Source: Rhizobium sp. SSA_523
Lineage (GTDB): Bacteria > Pseudomonadota > Alphaproteobacteria > Rhizobiales > Rhizobiaceae
Reading direction: 5' to 3'
Length of the DNA stretch: 64,000 bases
Assembly (NCBI RefSeq): GCF_030435705.1
Contig: NZ_CP129382.1
Span: forward strand, 372,001-436,000
Part shown: positions 8,520-17,450 of the stretch, piece after piece
How the letters are laid out: the number at the start of each line of letters is the position of its first letter
Position numbering within the stretch: the first letter of the stretch is position 1
Program-made: the position numbers and the translations under genes
Notes under the pieces: generated by a model
The model's input: the letters and a program-made list of their open reading frames with translations, nothing else
Told to the model about the DNA's origin: nothing
Database searches by the model: none

Positions 8520-8541
8520 TTTTGCTGCAACGCAAGCAAAA
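8520..8541. promoter_or_regulatory. Inverted repeat in the AKR/Nramp divergent spacer
   Basis: Seven-base arms TTTTGCT and AGCAAAA separated by eight bases lie 64 bases from the AKR start and 133 bases from the Nramp-like start. The placement fits an operator for one or both genes. It does not match the manganese-responsive Mur boxes I know, so the regulator is unknown. Confidence 0.35.
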
Positions 8542-8673
8542 CCGCCCGTCCACCCTTGGTGCCGGCCGCGCGATCGAAGATGACGTTGACGAACAGGCAA
8601 CCTTTCGCGGCCAAAACACTTTGTGTCCTTTCGAGGTCAAAATCATGTCTTTTGAATTGCATGGAGTGTTGAG

Positions 8674-9963
8674 ATGGAAGAGCGGAACACAGCGGGCGGC
8701 AGGCTGAACGAACCAGCCGATGCCGCTCTGCCGCCGGTCGGTGCGGCGCGGTGGAAGCTGATCGGACCCGGCATCGTGGCGGCAGCGACCGGTGTCGGCG
8801 CCGGCGATCTGGTGGCGACGCTCATAGCGGGGTCGAAATTCGGCTATGCGCTGCTATGGGCTGCGGTCATCGGCTGCATCGTCAAGATCGCGCTCGCCGA
8901 AGGGTCCGCCCGCTATCATCTGGCAACCGGCTCGACCATGCTGGACGGCTGGCGCTCTCTGGGGCGCTGGACGACGTGGTATTTCGGCGCCTATATCCTG
9001 ATCTGGGGCTTTGTCTACGGCGCGACGGCAATGAGCGCGACGGCCCTGCCGCTGGCGGCGCTCTTTCCGATCCTGCCCCTTTGGGCCTGGGCGATGACGG
9101 CCGGCATCGTGTGCGCGCTGTTCGTGGCCATGAACCGTTACGAAATGTTTGAAACGGTCATGAAACTCTTCATCGGCACCATGTTCGTGATCGTCGTGGG
9201 CGTGGCCATTCTCGTCGGTCCCAATGTCGGTGAGGCGATCACCGGCCTGATCCCGTCCATTCCGGAAGGCTCCGCCATCTACACGCTCGGCCTGATCGGC
9301 GGCGTCGGCGGCACCATCACCATGGCCTCCTATGGCTATTGGGTGAATGCCAAGGGCTGGCGCACGCCGGCCTGGATGGGCGTCATGCGGCTCGACAATC
9401 GGGTGGCCTATGTCATGACCGGCATCTTCGTCGTCGCCATGCTGATCATCGGCGCCGAGCTGCTCTATACCGCGCAGATCACCCTTTCGAGCGGCGATCG
9501 CGGCCTTCTCGACCTCGACGAGGTCTTGCGCGAGCGCTTCGGCGGCGTCGTCTCGACGCTCTTCCTCGTCGGCTTCTTTGCCACCTCGGTGTCCTCCATC
9601 CTCGGCGTCTGGCACGGTGTCTCGCTGCTGTTCGCCGATTTCGTCCGCAACCACATCCAGGGCGAAACGGGTTCGCGCGAGGGGCTGGAACGTACGCCGG
9701 CCTTCCGCTTCTTCCTGTTCTGGCTGACGATCCCGCCGATGGTGCTGCTATATTTTGGCCGCCCCTTCCTGCTCGTGGTGATCTACGGCGCGCTGGGCGC
9801 CTTCTTCATGCCCTTTTTGGCGCTGACCCTGATCTGGCTCTTGAATTCATCACGCGTTCCGGCGCAATGGCGCAGCGGCTGGGTGTCGAACGGCCTGCTC
9901 GGCATTGCCGCCCTGCTGTTCATTGTTCTGTGCATCAACGAGGTGATCGGCCTCCTGACCTGA
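8674..9963 (+). CDS. Nramp-related membrane transporter
   Basis: Integral membrane protein of the Nramp superfamily, 429 residues with about 11 hydrophobic helices starting near residue 28. The first helix reads GPGIVAAATGVGAGDLVA, so an Asp is kept but the canonical DPGN metal-binding motif is not. In the helix-6 region the usual MPH-type motif is replaced by TITMASYGYW. The family moves divalent metals with protons, but these changes mean manganese transport should not be assumed; magnesium, aluminium or non-metal substrates occur in diverged branches. A GGAG ribosome binding site lies seven bases before ATG 8674. It is divergent from the AKR gene and monocistronic. Confidence 0.8.
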   Translation: MEERNTAGGRLNEPADAALPPVGAARWKLIGPGIVAAATGVGAGDLVATLIAGSKFGYALLWAAVIGCIVKIALAEGSARYHLATGSTMLDGWRSLGRWTTWYFGAYILIWGFVYGATAMSATALPLAALFPILPLWAWAMTAGIVCALFVAMNRYEMFETVMKLFIGTMFVIVVGVAILVGPNVGEAITGLIPSIPEGSAIYTLGLIGGVGGTITMASYGYWVNAKGWRTPAWMGVMRLDNRVAYVMTGIFVVAMLIIGAELLYTAQITLSSGDRGLLDLDEVLRERFGGVVSTLFLVGFFATSVSSILGVWHGVSLLFADFVRNHIQGETGSREGLERTPAFRFFLFWLTIPPMVLLYFGRPFLLVVIYGALGAFFMPFLALTLIWLLNSSRVPAQWRSGWVSNGLLGIAALLFIVLCINEVIGLLT

Positions 9964-10038
9964 CGGCCAGGCACCTGCGGCCTTGACTTGGCGCGAGAGA
10001 ATGTGAATGGAAAGGCGAAAAAGGGAAGGACTTATCCC

Positions 10039-10983
10039 ATGAGCATTGCATTCACGTTCCCCGGCCAGGGCAGTCAGGCCGTCGGTATGGGCAAGGATCT
10101 CGCCGAGGCCTTCCCGCAGGCCCGTGCGGTTTTCGAGGAAGTCGACGAAGCGCTTGGCCAGAAACTGTCCGACATCATGTGGAATGGGCCGGAGGATCAG
10201 CTGACGCTGACGGCCAATGCCCAGCCGGCGCTGATGGCGGTCTCGATGGCTGTCATGCGCGTCCTGGAAGCCGGCGGTCTGAAGCTCGCCGACAAGGTCG
10301 CCTATGTTGCCGGTCATTCGCTGGGCGAATATTCGGCACTCTGCGCGGCAGAAACCTTCACCATTGCCGATACGGCAAGGCTCCTGCGGATCCGCGGCGA
10401 TGCCATGCAATCGGCCGTGGCGGTCGGCGAGGGCGCCATGGCGGCCATTATCGGCCTGGAACAGGTGGATGTCGATGCCGTCTGCACCGAGGCCCGGGAC
10501 GCCGGTGTCTGCCAGATCGCCAATGACAATGGCGGCGGCCAGCTGGTCATTTCCGGCTCCAGGGCCGCAGTCGAGAAGGCGGCGGCGCTGGCGACGGAAA
10601 AGGGTGCCAAGCGGGCCATCATGCTGCCGGTCTCGGCCCCCTTTCATTCGGCTCTGATGGCGCCTGCCGGCAATGCCATGCAGCATGCGCTGGCGCAGGT
10701 GGCCAAGCGCGATCCCGTCGTTCCCGTCATTGCCAATGTCCGCGCCGCACCGGTGCGCGATGCCGATGAGATCGCGCAATTGCTCGTCACCCAGGTGACC
10801 GGCCAGGTGCGCTGGCGCGAGACGGTCGAATGGTTTGCGGCCAATGATGTGACGACGCTTTACGAAATCGGCGCCGGCAAGGTCCTGACCGGCCTTGCCC
10901 GCCGCATCGACAAGACCGTGACGGGCATTGCCGTCAACACGCCGGCGGATATTGATGCCGCGCTGAAAACACTTCTCGGCTGA
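10039..10983 (+). CDS. fabD: Malonyl-CoA:ACP transacylase
   Basis: Transfers malonyl from CoA to acyl carrier protein, supplying the elongation steps of type II fatty acid synthesis in the cytosol. The 314-residue protein has GQGSQ at residues 9-13, the nucleophile Ser94 in GHSLGE and the partner His203 in SAPFHSALM. ATG 10039 is preferred because GGGAAGGA sits eight bases upstream and the protein then begins MSIAFTFPGQG like other FabD proteins. It opens the fabD-fabG-acpP-fabF cluster; fabG follows after 17 bases. Confidence 0.97.
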   Translation: MSIAFTFPGQGSQAVGMGKDLAEAFPQARAVFEEVDEALGQKLSDIMWNGPEDQLTLTANAQPALMAVSMAVMRVLEAGGLKLADKVAYVAGHSLGEYSALCAAETFTIADTARLLRIRGDAMQSAVAVGEGAMAAIIGLEQVDVDAVCTEARDAGVCQIANDNGGGQLVISGSRAAVEKAAALATEKGAKRAIMLPVSAPFHSALMAPAGNAMQHALAQVAKRDPVVPVIANVRAAPVRDADEIAQLLVTQVTGQVRWRETVEWFAANDVTTLYEIGAGKVLTGLARRIDKTVTGIAVNTPADIDAALKTLLG

Positions 10984-11000
10984 GAACGAAGGAAAAGATC

Positions 11001-11738
11001 ATGTTTGACTTGACCGGCCGCAAGGCCTTGGTAACCGGCGCAACGGGCGGTATCGGCGAAGAGATTGCCCGCATGCTGCATCGCCAGGGCGCGACCGTCG
11101 GCCTGCACGGCACGCGCGCCGAAAAGCTGGAGGCGCTGGCGGCGGAACTCGGCGAGCGTGTGCATGTCTTCCCGGCCAATCTCGGCGACCGCGAGCAGGT
11201 CAAGGCGCTGGGTGAAAAGGCCGAGGCGGAGCTCGGCGGTGTCGATATCCTGGTCAACAATGCCGGTATCACCCGCGACGGCCTCTTCGTGCGCATGAGC
11301 GACGATGATTGGGACAGTGTCATCGAGGTCAATCTGACCGCGACCTTCCGGCTGACGCGCGAACTGACGCATCCGATGATGCGCCGCCGGTTCGGCCGCA
11401 TCATCAACATCACCTCGGTGGTCGGCGTGACCGGTAATCCCGGCCAGGCCAATTACTGCGCCTCCAAGGCGGGCATGATCGGTTTTTCGAAATCGCTCGC
11501 CCAGGAGATCGCCACCCGCAACGTGACCGTCAACTGCATCGCGCCCGGATTCATCGAAAGCGCGATGACCGACAAGCTGAACGACAAGCAGAAGGACGCC
11601 ATCCTCGGCGCCATTCCGATGAAGCGCATGGGGGCCGGCGCCGATATTGCCAGCGCCGTCGTCTACCTCGCTTCGGCAGAGGCCGGCTATGTCACGGGCC
11701 AGACCCTGCACGTCAATGGCGGCATGGCCATGATCTGA
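11001..11738 (+). CDS. fabG: 3-oxoacyl-ACP reductase
   Basis: NADPH-dependent reductase of the first reductive step of fatty acid elongation. It is a classical short-chain dehydrogenase of 245 residues with TGATGGIG at 12-19, NNAG at 86-89 and the catalytic triad Ser139, Tyr152 and Lys156 (NYCASKAG). The C-terminal VTGQTLHVNGGMAMI is the usual FabG ending. It is second in the fab cluster. A hairpin follows the stop, and acpP begins 290 bases later, probably from its own promoter. Confidence 0.97.
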   Translation: MFDLTGRKALVTGATGGIGEEIARMLHRQGATVGLHGTRAEKLEALAAELGERVHVFPANLGDREQVKALGEKAEAELGGVDILVNNAGITRDGLFVRMSDDDWDSVIEVNLTATFRLTRELTHPMMRRRFGRIINITSVVGVTGNPGQANYCASKAGMIGFSKSLAQEIATRNVTVNCIAPGFIESAMTDKLNDKQKDAILGAIPMKRMGAGADIASAVVYLASAEAGYVTGQTLHVNGGMAMI

Positions 11739-11756
11739 GGGGCTCGCCCCCTCGAC

Positions 11757-11789
11757 ATCCGCCGTCACATTTGCCTGTTGGCGGCGGAT
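11757..11789 (+). terminator. Hairpin downstream of fabG
   Basis: Eight-base perfect arms ATCCGCCG (11757-11764) and CGGCGGAT (11782-11789) with a 17-base loop, 18 bases after the fabG stop. It lacks a T tract, so it may protect the message end or attenuate rather than terminate fully. Confidence 0.35.
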
Positions 11790-11842
11790 TAGTGAGTGAT
11801 TTTGTGGCTTTGCGGCGCGGTGAAACCGTGTTAAGCGGGCCA

Positions 11843-11858
11843 TGACTGTGTACAGTCA
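11843..11858. promoter_or_regulatory. 16-bp palindrome upstream of acpP
   Basis: Perfect 7-base arms TGACTGT and ACAGTCA around a two-base centre, 170 bases upstream of acpP. Its compact symmetry suits binding by a dimeric regulator. I do not recognise the site as a known fatty-acid regulator box. Confidence 0.35.
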
Positions 11859-12028
11859 CCCCGATGGCTGGCCTTCCGCCTGCCCATTTTGGCAGCGACC
11901 ATGTCGGCAGCTTCCCTCGGGTGATCGAATTTGCCCTCTATGCCGGCCGAAGGGGCGGAAAAAGGGTTCCAACAGCGTTCGGATGGCTTAATCTCCATCC
12001 GGTCAAGATAAAGGTCGAGGAAACCGAC

Positions 12029-12265
12029 ATGAGCGATATCGCAGAGCGCGTTAAGAAAATTGTCATTGATCATCTCGGCGTCGATGCCGACAAAGTCGTC
12101 GAAAGCGCCAGCTTCATCGATGACCTCGGCGCCGACTCGCTCGACACCGTCGAACTCGTCATGGCCTTCGAAGAGGAATTCGGCGTTGAAATTCCCGACG
12201 ACGCTGCCGATTCGATCCTGACGGTCGGCGACGCCGTGAAATTCATCGAAAAGGCCCAGGCCTGA
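12029..12265 (+). CDS. acpP: Acyl carrier protein
   Basis: Carrier of growing acyl chains in type II fatty acid synthesis and the acyl donor partner for lipid A and phospholipid enzymes. The 78-residue acidic protein has Ser37 in [12 protein letters not shown], the site of 4'-phosphopantetheine attachment. ATG 12029 gives the standard [12 protein letters not shown] start; an upstream open frame is not protein-like. It sits between fabG and fabF, with a spacer long enough for its own promoter, which is common because acpP is needed in large amounts. Confidence 0.98.
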   Translation: MSDIAERVKKIVIDHLGVDADKVVESASFIDDLGADSLDTVELVMAFEEEFGVEIPDDAADSILTVGDAVKFIEKAQA

Positions 12266-12310
12266 TTTCGATCCATTCTGGACGGACCACCCCATGGGGC
12301 AGGTCCATCG

Positions 12311-12336
12311 ACGGCCCGGCATGTTCGGGCCGTTTC
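12311..12336 (+). terminator. Weak terminator or attenuator after acpP
   Basis: Eight-base stem ACGGCCCG/CGGGCCGT (12311-12318 with 12326-12333) with a 7-base loop, followed by TTCAG. The T tract is short, so it probably lowers, but does not abolish, reading into fabF. Confidence 0.45.
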
Positions 12337-12393
12337 AGTAAGATCAGATCGCATTTGAGATCGCATTAAGACAATGGGGGGTGGGACGCTGGC

Positions 12394-13656
12394 ATGAGGC
12401 GTGTCGTTATCACCGGTACCGGAATGGTATCTCCTCTCGGCTGCGGAACGGAGATCACCTGGTCCAGGCTTCTCGCGGGCGAAAACGCAGCGCGACGGGT
12501 CACTGACTTCGAAGTCGAAGATCTCCCGGCCAAGATTGCCTGCCGCATTCCGTTCGGCGACGGTTCCGACGGGACCTTCAATGCCGATGACTGGATGGAG
12601 CCGAAGGAGCAGCGCAAGGTCGATCCCTTCATCGTCTATGGCATGGCCGCTGCCGATATGGCGCTTGCCGATGCCGGCTGGCATCCGCAGAGCGACGAGG
12701 ACCAGTGCGCCACCGGCGTGCTGATCGGCTCGGGCATCGGTGGCCTCGAAGGGATCGTCGATGCGGGCTATACCCTGCGCGACAAGGGTCCGCGGCGCAT
12801 CTCCCCCTTCTTCATTCCCGGCCGCCTGATCAATCTCGTTTCCGGCCATGTCTCGATCCGCCACAAGCTGCGCGGTCCCAATCATTCCGTCGTCACCGCC
12901 TGTTCGACCGGCGCGCATGCCATCGGCGATGCCAGCCGGCTGATCGCGCTGGGCGATGCCGACGTGATGGTCGCCGGCGGTGCGGAATCGCCGATCTGCC
13001 GCATCTCGCTCGCCGGTTTTGCCGCATGCAAGGCCCTGTCGACGCAGAGGAACGACGAGCCGCAAAAGGCGTCCCGTCCCTACGACCGCGACCGCGACGG
13101 CTTCGTCATGGGCGAGGGTGCGGGCATCGTGGTGCTGGAAGAGCTGGAGCATGCCAAGGCGCGCGGTGCCAAGATCTATGCGGAAGTGGTGGGCTATGGC
13201 CTGTCCGGCGACGCCTTTCACATCACGGCTCCTTCCGAAGATGGCGACGGCGCCTATCGCTGCATGAGTGCCGCCCTCAAACGCGCCGGCCTGACGGCTG
13301 CCGATGTCGATTACATCAATGCCCATGGTACATCGACCATGGCCGATACGATCGAACTCGGTGCCGTCGAACGCCTGGTCGGCGATGCCGCCTCGAAGAT
13401 CTCGATGTCGTCCACCAAATCCGCCATCGGCCATCTTCTGGGTGCGGCCGGTGCCGTGGAAGCCATCTTTGCCACGCTCGCCATTCGTGACAATATCGCG
13501 CCGCCGACGCTCAACCTCGACAATCCGGATGTCGAGACGAAGATTGATCTTGTGCCGCATGTGGCGCGCAAGCGCGACATCAATGTTGCCTTGTCCAATT
13601 CCTTCGGTTTCGGCGGAACGAATGCATCGCTGGTGCTGCGTCGCTACCAGGGCTGA
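12394..13656 (+). CDS. fabF: 3-oxoacyl-ACP synthase II
   Basis: Condensing enzyme that adds two carbons to acyl-ACP, including the C16 to C18:1 step. The 420-residue thiolase-fold protein shows catalytic Cys170 (VTACSTGAH), His311 (NAHGTST) and His347 (KSAIGHLLGAAG), and the C-terminal FGFGGTNASLVL. It follows acpP by 128 bases. Overall the fabD-fabG-acpP-fabF-mltG order is the usual one in alphaproteobacteria. Nothing in the active site departs from the family. Confidence 0.97.
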   Translation: MRRVVITGTGMVSPLGCGTEITWSRLLAGENAARRVTDFEVEDLPAKIACRIPFGDGSDGTFNADDWMEPKEQRKVDPFIVYGMAAADMALADAGWHPQSDEDQCATGVLIGSGIGGLEGIVDAGYTLRDKGPRRISPFFIPGRLINLVSGHVSIRHKLRGPNHSVVTACSTGAHAIGDASRLIALGDADVMVAGGAESPICRISLAGFAACKALSTQRNDEPQKASRPYDRDRDGFVMGEGAGIVVLEELEHAKARGAKIYAEVVGYGLSGDAFHITAPSEDGDGAYRCMSAALKRAGLTAADVDYINAHGTSTMADTIELGAVERLVGDAASKISMSSTKSAIGHLLGAAGAVEAIFATLAIRDNIAPPTLNLDNPDVETKIDLVPHVARKRDINVALSNSFGFGGTNASLVLRRYQG

Positions 13657-13671
13657 AGTCGCAAGCCAAAG

Positions 13672-13692
13672 CAGCCGGCCAGGTGCCGGCTG
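13672..13692 (+). terminator. Hairpin downstream of fabF
   Basis: Perfect 8-base arms CAGCCGGC and GCCGGCTG with a 5-base loop, 15 bases after the fabF stop. A TTTT run only appears about 20 bases further on, so termination is uncertain. Confidence 0.4.
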
Positions 13693-13767
13693 GCCGCCTG
13701 CCGGTCCCTGTTTTCGCCGCATTGCGCAGTAAGACAGGGGCGTGCCTGACGATCAGAAGGAGTGCCG

Positions 13768-14985
13768 GTGACTGACACGAACAGCAGCAGCGACAAGGGA
13801 GCGGGCCGCGACGTCAATGGCGGCGGGCCCTTCATACCCAAATCGCCCAACGAGGCTCTCAAACCGGAAAAGGTTCCGGAGCCGCCGCGCCGGTCCAAGA
13901 AGGCGCGCAGCCAGCTCGTCATATTCCTGAACTTCGTGATGACGATGATGGTCTTTGCCTGCGTGGCCGCTGTCGCTGGCTTCTATTATGTCATGCAGGA
14001 ATATCAGTCGAAGGGACCGCTTGAGGTCAATACGCATTTCGTCGTGCCGAGCGGCGCGGGGCTGGCGCAGATCGCCCAGAGCCTGGAGCGCAACGGCATT
14101 GTGTCGGATGCACGCATCTTCCGCTACATCACGGGCAGCTATCTGGATGACGGCGAAACGCTGAAGGCCGGCGAATACGAAATCAAGGCCGGTGCCTCGA
14201 TGAAGGAGATCGCCACGATTCTCGAATCGGGCAAATCCATCCTCTATTCGGTCTCCATGCCGGAGGGTCTGACGGTCCAGCAGATGATGACCCGGCTGTC
14301 CGACGATCCGGTTCTCGAAGGCGACCTGCCGAACGAACTTCCGCCGGAGGGCAGCCTGCGTCCGGATACCTACAAGTTTTCGCGCGGCACCAAGCGCGTC
14401 GAGATCCTCAGCCAGATGCGGGTGGCCCAGGAGAGGCTGATCGACCAGATCTGGGAGCGGCGCGATCCCGACCTGCCGGTCAAGACCAAGCAGGAATTCG
14501 TGACGCTTGCTTCCATCGTCGAGAAGGAGACCGGCAAGGACGACGAACGCGCCCATGTCGCCTCCGTCTTCATCAACCGTCTCAACAAGGGCATGCGGCT
14601 GCAATCGGACCCGACCATCATCTACGGAATCTTCGGCGGGCAGGGCAAGCCGTCCGACCGGCCGATCTACCAGTCGGATCTGGAAAAGCAGACGCCTTAC
14701 AACACCTATCAGGTGAAGGGCCTGCCGCCGACCCCGATCGCCAATCCAGGCCGGGCCGCGCTTGAAGCCGTGGCCAATCCCTGGCGCACCAACGACCTCT
14801 ATTTCGTGGCGGACGGCACCGGCGGACACGTCTTCGCCGCGACGCTGGACGAGCATAATGCCAATGTACGCCGCTGGCGCAAGCTGGAGGCCGAGCGGGC
14901 GAAGCAGGATGGCACCACAGCGGAGATCGTCGACGACGGGCTTCCGGGCGGCAATGAGGCGGAGAAGCCGCCCAAGGGAAATTGA
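13768..14985 (+). CDS. mltG: Endolytic murein transglycosylase
   Basis: Inner-membrane lytic transglycosylase that cuts nascent glycan strands and is thought to set their length. The 405-residue protein has a polar N-terminus, one membrane helix around residues 48-72, a LysM-like segment, and the YceG catalytic domain with EFVTLASIVEKETG (catalytic Glu), RLQSDPTIIYG and GLPPTPIANPG. GTG 13768 is the best start because AAGGAG lies five bases upstream; the GTG two codons earlier is too close to that site. It follows the fab genes, and a terminator comes right after it. Confidence 0.95.
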   Translation: MTDTNSSSDKGAGRDVNGGGPFIPKSPNEALKPEKVPEPPRRSKKARSQLVIFLNFVMTMMVFACVAAVAGFYYVMQEYQSKGPLEVNTHFVVPSGAGLAQIAQSLERNGIVSDARIFRYITGSYLDDGETLKAGEYEIKAGASMKEIATILESGKSILYSVSMPEGLTVQQMMTRLSDDPVLEGDLPNELPPEGSLRPDTYKFSRGTKRVEILSQMRVAQERLIDQIWERRDPDLPVKTKQEFVTLASIVEKETGKDDERAHVASVFINRLNKGMRLQSDPTIIYGIFGGQGKPSDRPIYQSDLEKQTPYNTYQVKGLPPTPIANPGRAALEAVANPWRTNDLYFVADGTGGHVFAATLDEHNANVRRWRKLEAERAKQDGTTAEIVDDGLPGGNEAEKPPKGN

Positions 14986-14996
14986 GGTTTCAGCTT

Positions 14997-15021
14997 GGCC
15001 GCCTTTCGGGCGGCCTTTCTT
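14997..15021 (+). terminator. Rho-independent terminator after mltG
   Basis: Seven-base perfect stem GGCCGCC/GGCGGCC (14997-15003 with 15009-15015), loop TTTCG, followed by TTTCTT. It ends 19 bases before the yicC start, so yicC must have a promoter close by or depend on read-through. Confidence 0.75.
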
Positions 15022-15040
15022 CATGTAAAGGGAATTGCGG

Positions 15041-15928
15041 ATGAACGTTCAGTCCATGACCGGTTTTGCCCGGCGGGAAGGCTCTGTCGGACGCCATCGC
15101 TGGGTCTGGGAACTGCGTTCGGTGAATGGCAAGAGCCTGGATCTGCGCCTGCGGCTGCCGGGCGGCTTCGAGGCGCTGGAGACGGATGTGCGACGGTTGG
15201 TCGGTGCGCGGCTGACGCGCGGCAATCTCCAGGTCACGCTGTCCACCGCGGTGACGGAAGCAAAGATGGAGGCTGTCGTGAACCGCGAGGCTCTTTCGGC
15301 GCTCAAGGCCCTGCGGACGGAGCTCGGCGATCTCGTCGATCCGTCTCCCCTTCGCCTGGACAGCCTGCTGACCATTCGCGGCCTCGTGGATTTCCGCGAA
15401 GCGGCGGAGGGGGAGGCGGCCGTCGCCGAACGGGATGCGGCCGTGCTGGATGGCCTGACCCTGGCGCTGGACGATCTCATCGCCATGCGGCTCTCGGAGG
15501 GCCGGGCGCTCGAGGATATCCTGTCCGGCCATATCGCTACCGTCGCCCGGCTGGTGGAGGAAGTGGAAGCGGATCCGTCCCGCTCGACGGAGGAGATCGC
15601 CCGGCGCCTGAAGCAGCAGGTGGCGCTCCTGATGGAGAATGGTGCGAGCCTGGACCGCGAGCGCCTGTATGCCGAGGCCGCGCTTTTGGCGACCAAGGCG
15701 GATCTGCGCGAAGAGATCGACCGGCTGAAGGCGCATGTCGCCGCGGCCAGGGAATTGCTCGACAAGGGCGGCCCGATCGGCCGCCGGCTGGATTTCCTTG
15801 CACAGGAATTTAACCGCGAAGCCAATACAATCTGTTCCAAATCGAACGCCGCTCCGGTAACGGCAAGGGGATTGGAGCTGAAGGTTGTGATCGATCAGTT
15901 CCGCGAACAGGTTCAGAACTTGGAGTGA
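15041..15928 (+). CDS. yicC: YicC-family endoribonuclease-like protein
   Basis: Conserved YicC/YloC protein of 295 residues; family members have been reported to be RNA-cleaving enzymes that influence small-RNA stability. The N-terminus [12 protein letters not shown] and the C-terminal stretch [11 protein letters not shown] are the family signatures. ATG 15041 has AAGGGA seven bases upstream; a TTG two codons earlier is less likely. Only four bases separate its stop from gmk, so the two form an operon, as in many alphaproteobacteria. The middle region is rich in Glu/Arg/Leu helices. Confidence 0.92.
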   Translation: MNVQSMTGFARREGSVGRHRWVWELRSVNGKSLDLRLRLPGGFEALETDVRRLVGARLTRGNLQVTLSTAVTEAKMEAVVNREALSALKALRTELGDLVDPSPLRLDSLLTIRGLVDFREAAEGEAAVAERDAAVLDGLTLALDDLIAMRLSEGRALEDILSGHIATVARLVEEVEADPSRSTEEIARRLKQQVALLMENGASLDRERLYAEAALLATKADLREEIDRLKAHVAAARELLDKGGPIGRRLDFLAQEFNREANTICSKSNAAPVTARGLELKVVIDQFREQVQNLE

Positions 15929-15932
15929 CCCC

Positions 15933-16601
15933 ATGAAGCCGGCCTCGCCTGCCTCCATCAAGATTGCCAGACGTGGACTGATGCTGGTGCTCTCCTCGCC
16001 GTCTGGAGCGGGAAAATCGACGATCGCCCGCAACCTGCTCGATGAGGATCGCAGCCTGGAAATTTCCGTCAGCGTGACCACCCGCGCCAAGCGGCCAAGC
16101 GAGATCGCCGGCAAGCACTATCATTTCATCTCGGTGGCGCAGTTCGAGCGGATGCGCGATGCCGGAGATCTGCTGGAATGGGCGGAAGTGCACGGCAATT
16201 TCTACGGCACGCCGCGCGAACCGGTGGAAATGGCCATGGCCGAAGGGCGCGACATGCTGTTCGACATCGACTGGCAGGGCGCGCGGCAGCTGCAGGAGAA
16301 GATGAAGGCGGATGTCGTCTCGATCTTCGTTCTGCCGCCCAGCATGACGGAGTTGCAGTCGCGCCTGCACCGCCGCGCCGAAGATACAGAGGCAGTCATC
16401 CGGACGCGGCTGATGAATTCGCGCTCCGAAATCGAGCACTGGCGCGAATATGACTATGTCATCGTCAATGACGATCTCGACGAGGCCTTCGGCCATGTCA
16501 ATTGCATCGTCAATGCGGAACGCATCCGGCGCGATCGCCGGCATGGCCTCTTCGATTTCGTTCGCAATCTCCTCGAGGAAGAGCCGGTCCTGCCGACCTG
16601 A
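15933..16601 (+). CDS. gmk: Guanylate kinase
   Basis: Phosphorylates GMP to GDP with ATP. The 222-residue protein has a P-loop [10 protein letters not shown] at 21-30, the GMP-binding region [20 protein letters not shown] and the segment [15 protein letters not shown]. Family length is about 205; the extra residues are a short N-terminus. It is co-transcribed with yicC and converges on rsmA, whose stop is only 21 bases away, so the two messages probably overlap at their ends. Confidence 0.97.
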   Translation: MKPASPASIKIARRGLMLVLSSPSGAGKSTIARNLLDEDRSLEISVSVTTRAKRPSEIAGKHYHFISVAQFERMRDAGDLLEWAEVHGNFYGTPREPVEMAMAEGRDMLFDIDWQGARQLQEKMKADVVSIFVLPPSMTELQSRLHRRAEDTEAVIRTRLMNSRSEIEHWREYDYVIVNDDLDEAFGHVNCIVNAERIRRDRRHGLFDFVRNLLEEEPVLPT

Positions 16602-16622
16602 TCTCCCCCGACAAGGGTTTCG

Positions 16623-17450
16623 TCAGACGGCATTGGCGAGGGCGACGAATTCCTCGATCGACAGTGTCTCCGCACGACGCGCCGGATCGATGCCGACCCG
16701 GTTCAGCAGCGCCTCGCCGCCGACCGGCTTCAGGCTCTGGCGCAGCATCTTGCGCCGCTGGCCGAAGGCTGCCTGCGTGACCCGTTCCAGAACAGCCACA
16801 TCGCAGGCCAGCGGGGCGTCCCGCGGCGTCAGGTGCACGACGGTGGAGGTGACTTTGGGCGGCGGCGAAAAGGCCTGCGGCGGCACGTCGAAGGCCATGC
16901 GCGCTTGCGTGCGCCAGCCGCACAGGACGCCGAGGCGCCCATAATGGTCATCGCCCGCCCGGGCGACGATCCTCTGGCCGACTTCCTTCTGGAACATCAG
17001 CGTCATGGACTGCCAGAAGGGCGGCCAGCGAGACGGCAGCAGCCAGTTGACGAGAAGCTGCGTTCCCACATTATAGGGAAGATTGGCAATGATGCGCACC
17101 GGCCCTTCGGGCGCCAGTGCCTCGAAATCCGTCTTCAGAGCATCGCCCTCGATCACGTCCAGGCGGCCGGGATAATGCCGCTCGATCTCGGCCAGCACCG
17201 GCAGGCACCGGCTGTCCCGCTCGATGGCGATCACTTTCCGGGCGCCGAGCGACAGGATGGCTCGCGTCAGGCCGCCAGGGCCGGGGCCGACCTCGAACAC
17301 GGTGGCATCGTCCAGAGGGCCGGCGGTGCGCGCAATCTTCTGGGTGAGGTTGAGGTCGAAGAGGAAGTTCTGGCCGAGCGCCTTGCGCGCGTCGAGACCA
17401 TGCTGCGCGATCACCTCGCGAAGCGGCGGCAATCCGTCCAATGTTCCCAT
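16623..17450 (-). CDS. rsmA: 16S rRNA dimethyladenosine transferase
   Basis: Dimethylates two adjacent adenines (A1518/A1519 in E. coli numbering) in helix 45 of 16S rRNA late in 30S assembly. The 275-residue Rossmann methyltransferase has the QNFLFD start motif, the SAM-binding [15 protein letters not shown], and the catalytic NLPYNVG. ATG 17450 shares one base with the pdxA stop (TGATG), so translation is coupled. It ends the lptF-lptG-lptD-SurA-like-pdxA-rsmA run, the same order as the E. coli lptD-surA-pdxA-rsmA operon. Confidence 0.97.
   Translation of the reverse strand: MGTLDGLPPLREVIAQHGLDARKALGQNFLFDLNLTQKIARTAGPLDDATVFEVGPGPGGLTRAILSLGARKVIAIERDSRCLPVLAEIERHYPGRLDVIEGDALKTDFEALAPEGPVRIIANLPYNVGTQLLVNWLLPSRWPPFWQSMTLMFQKEVGQRIVARAGDDHYGRLGVLCGWRTQARMAFDVPPQAFSPPPKVTSTVVHLTPRDAPLACDVAVLERVTQAAFGQRRKMLRQSLKPVGGEALLNRVGIDPARRAETLSIEEFVALANAV

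Noticed and set aside
12289..12300. CCCCATGGGG palindrome after acpP
   Set aside because: It is only ten bases and beside the acpP stop; more likely chance than an operator.
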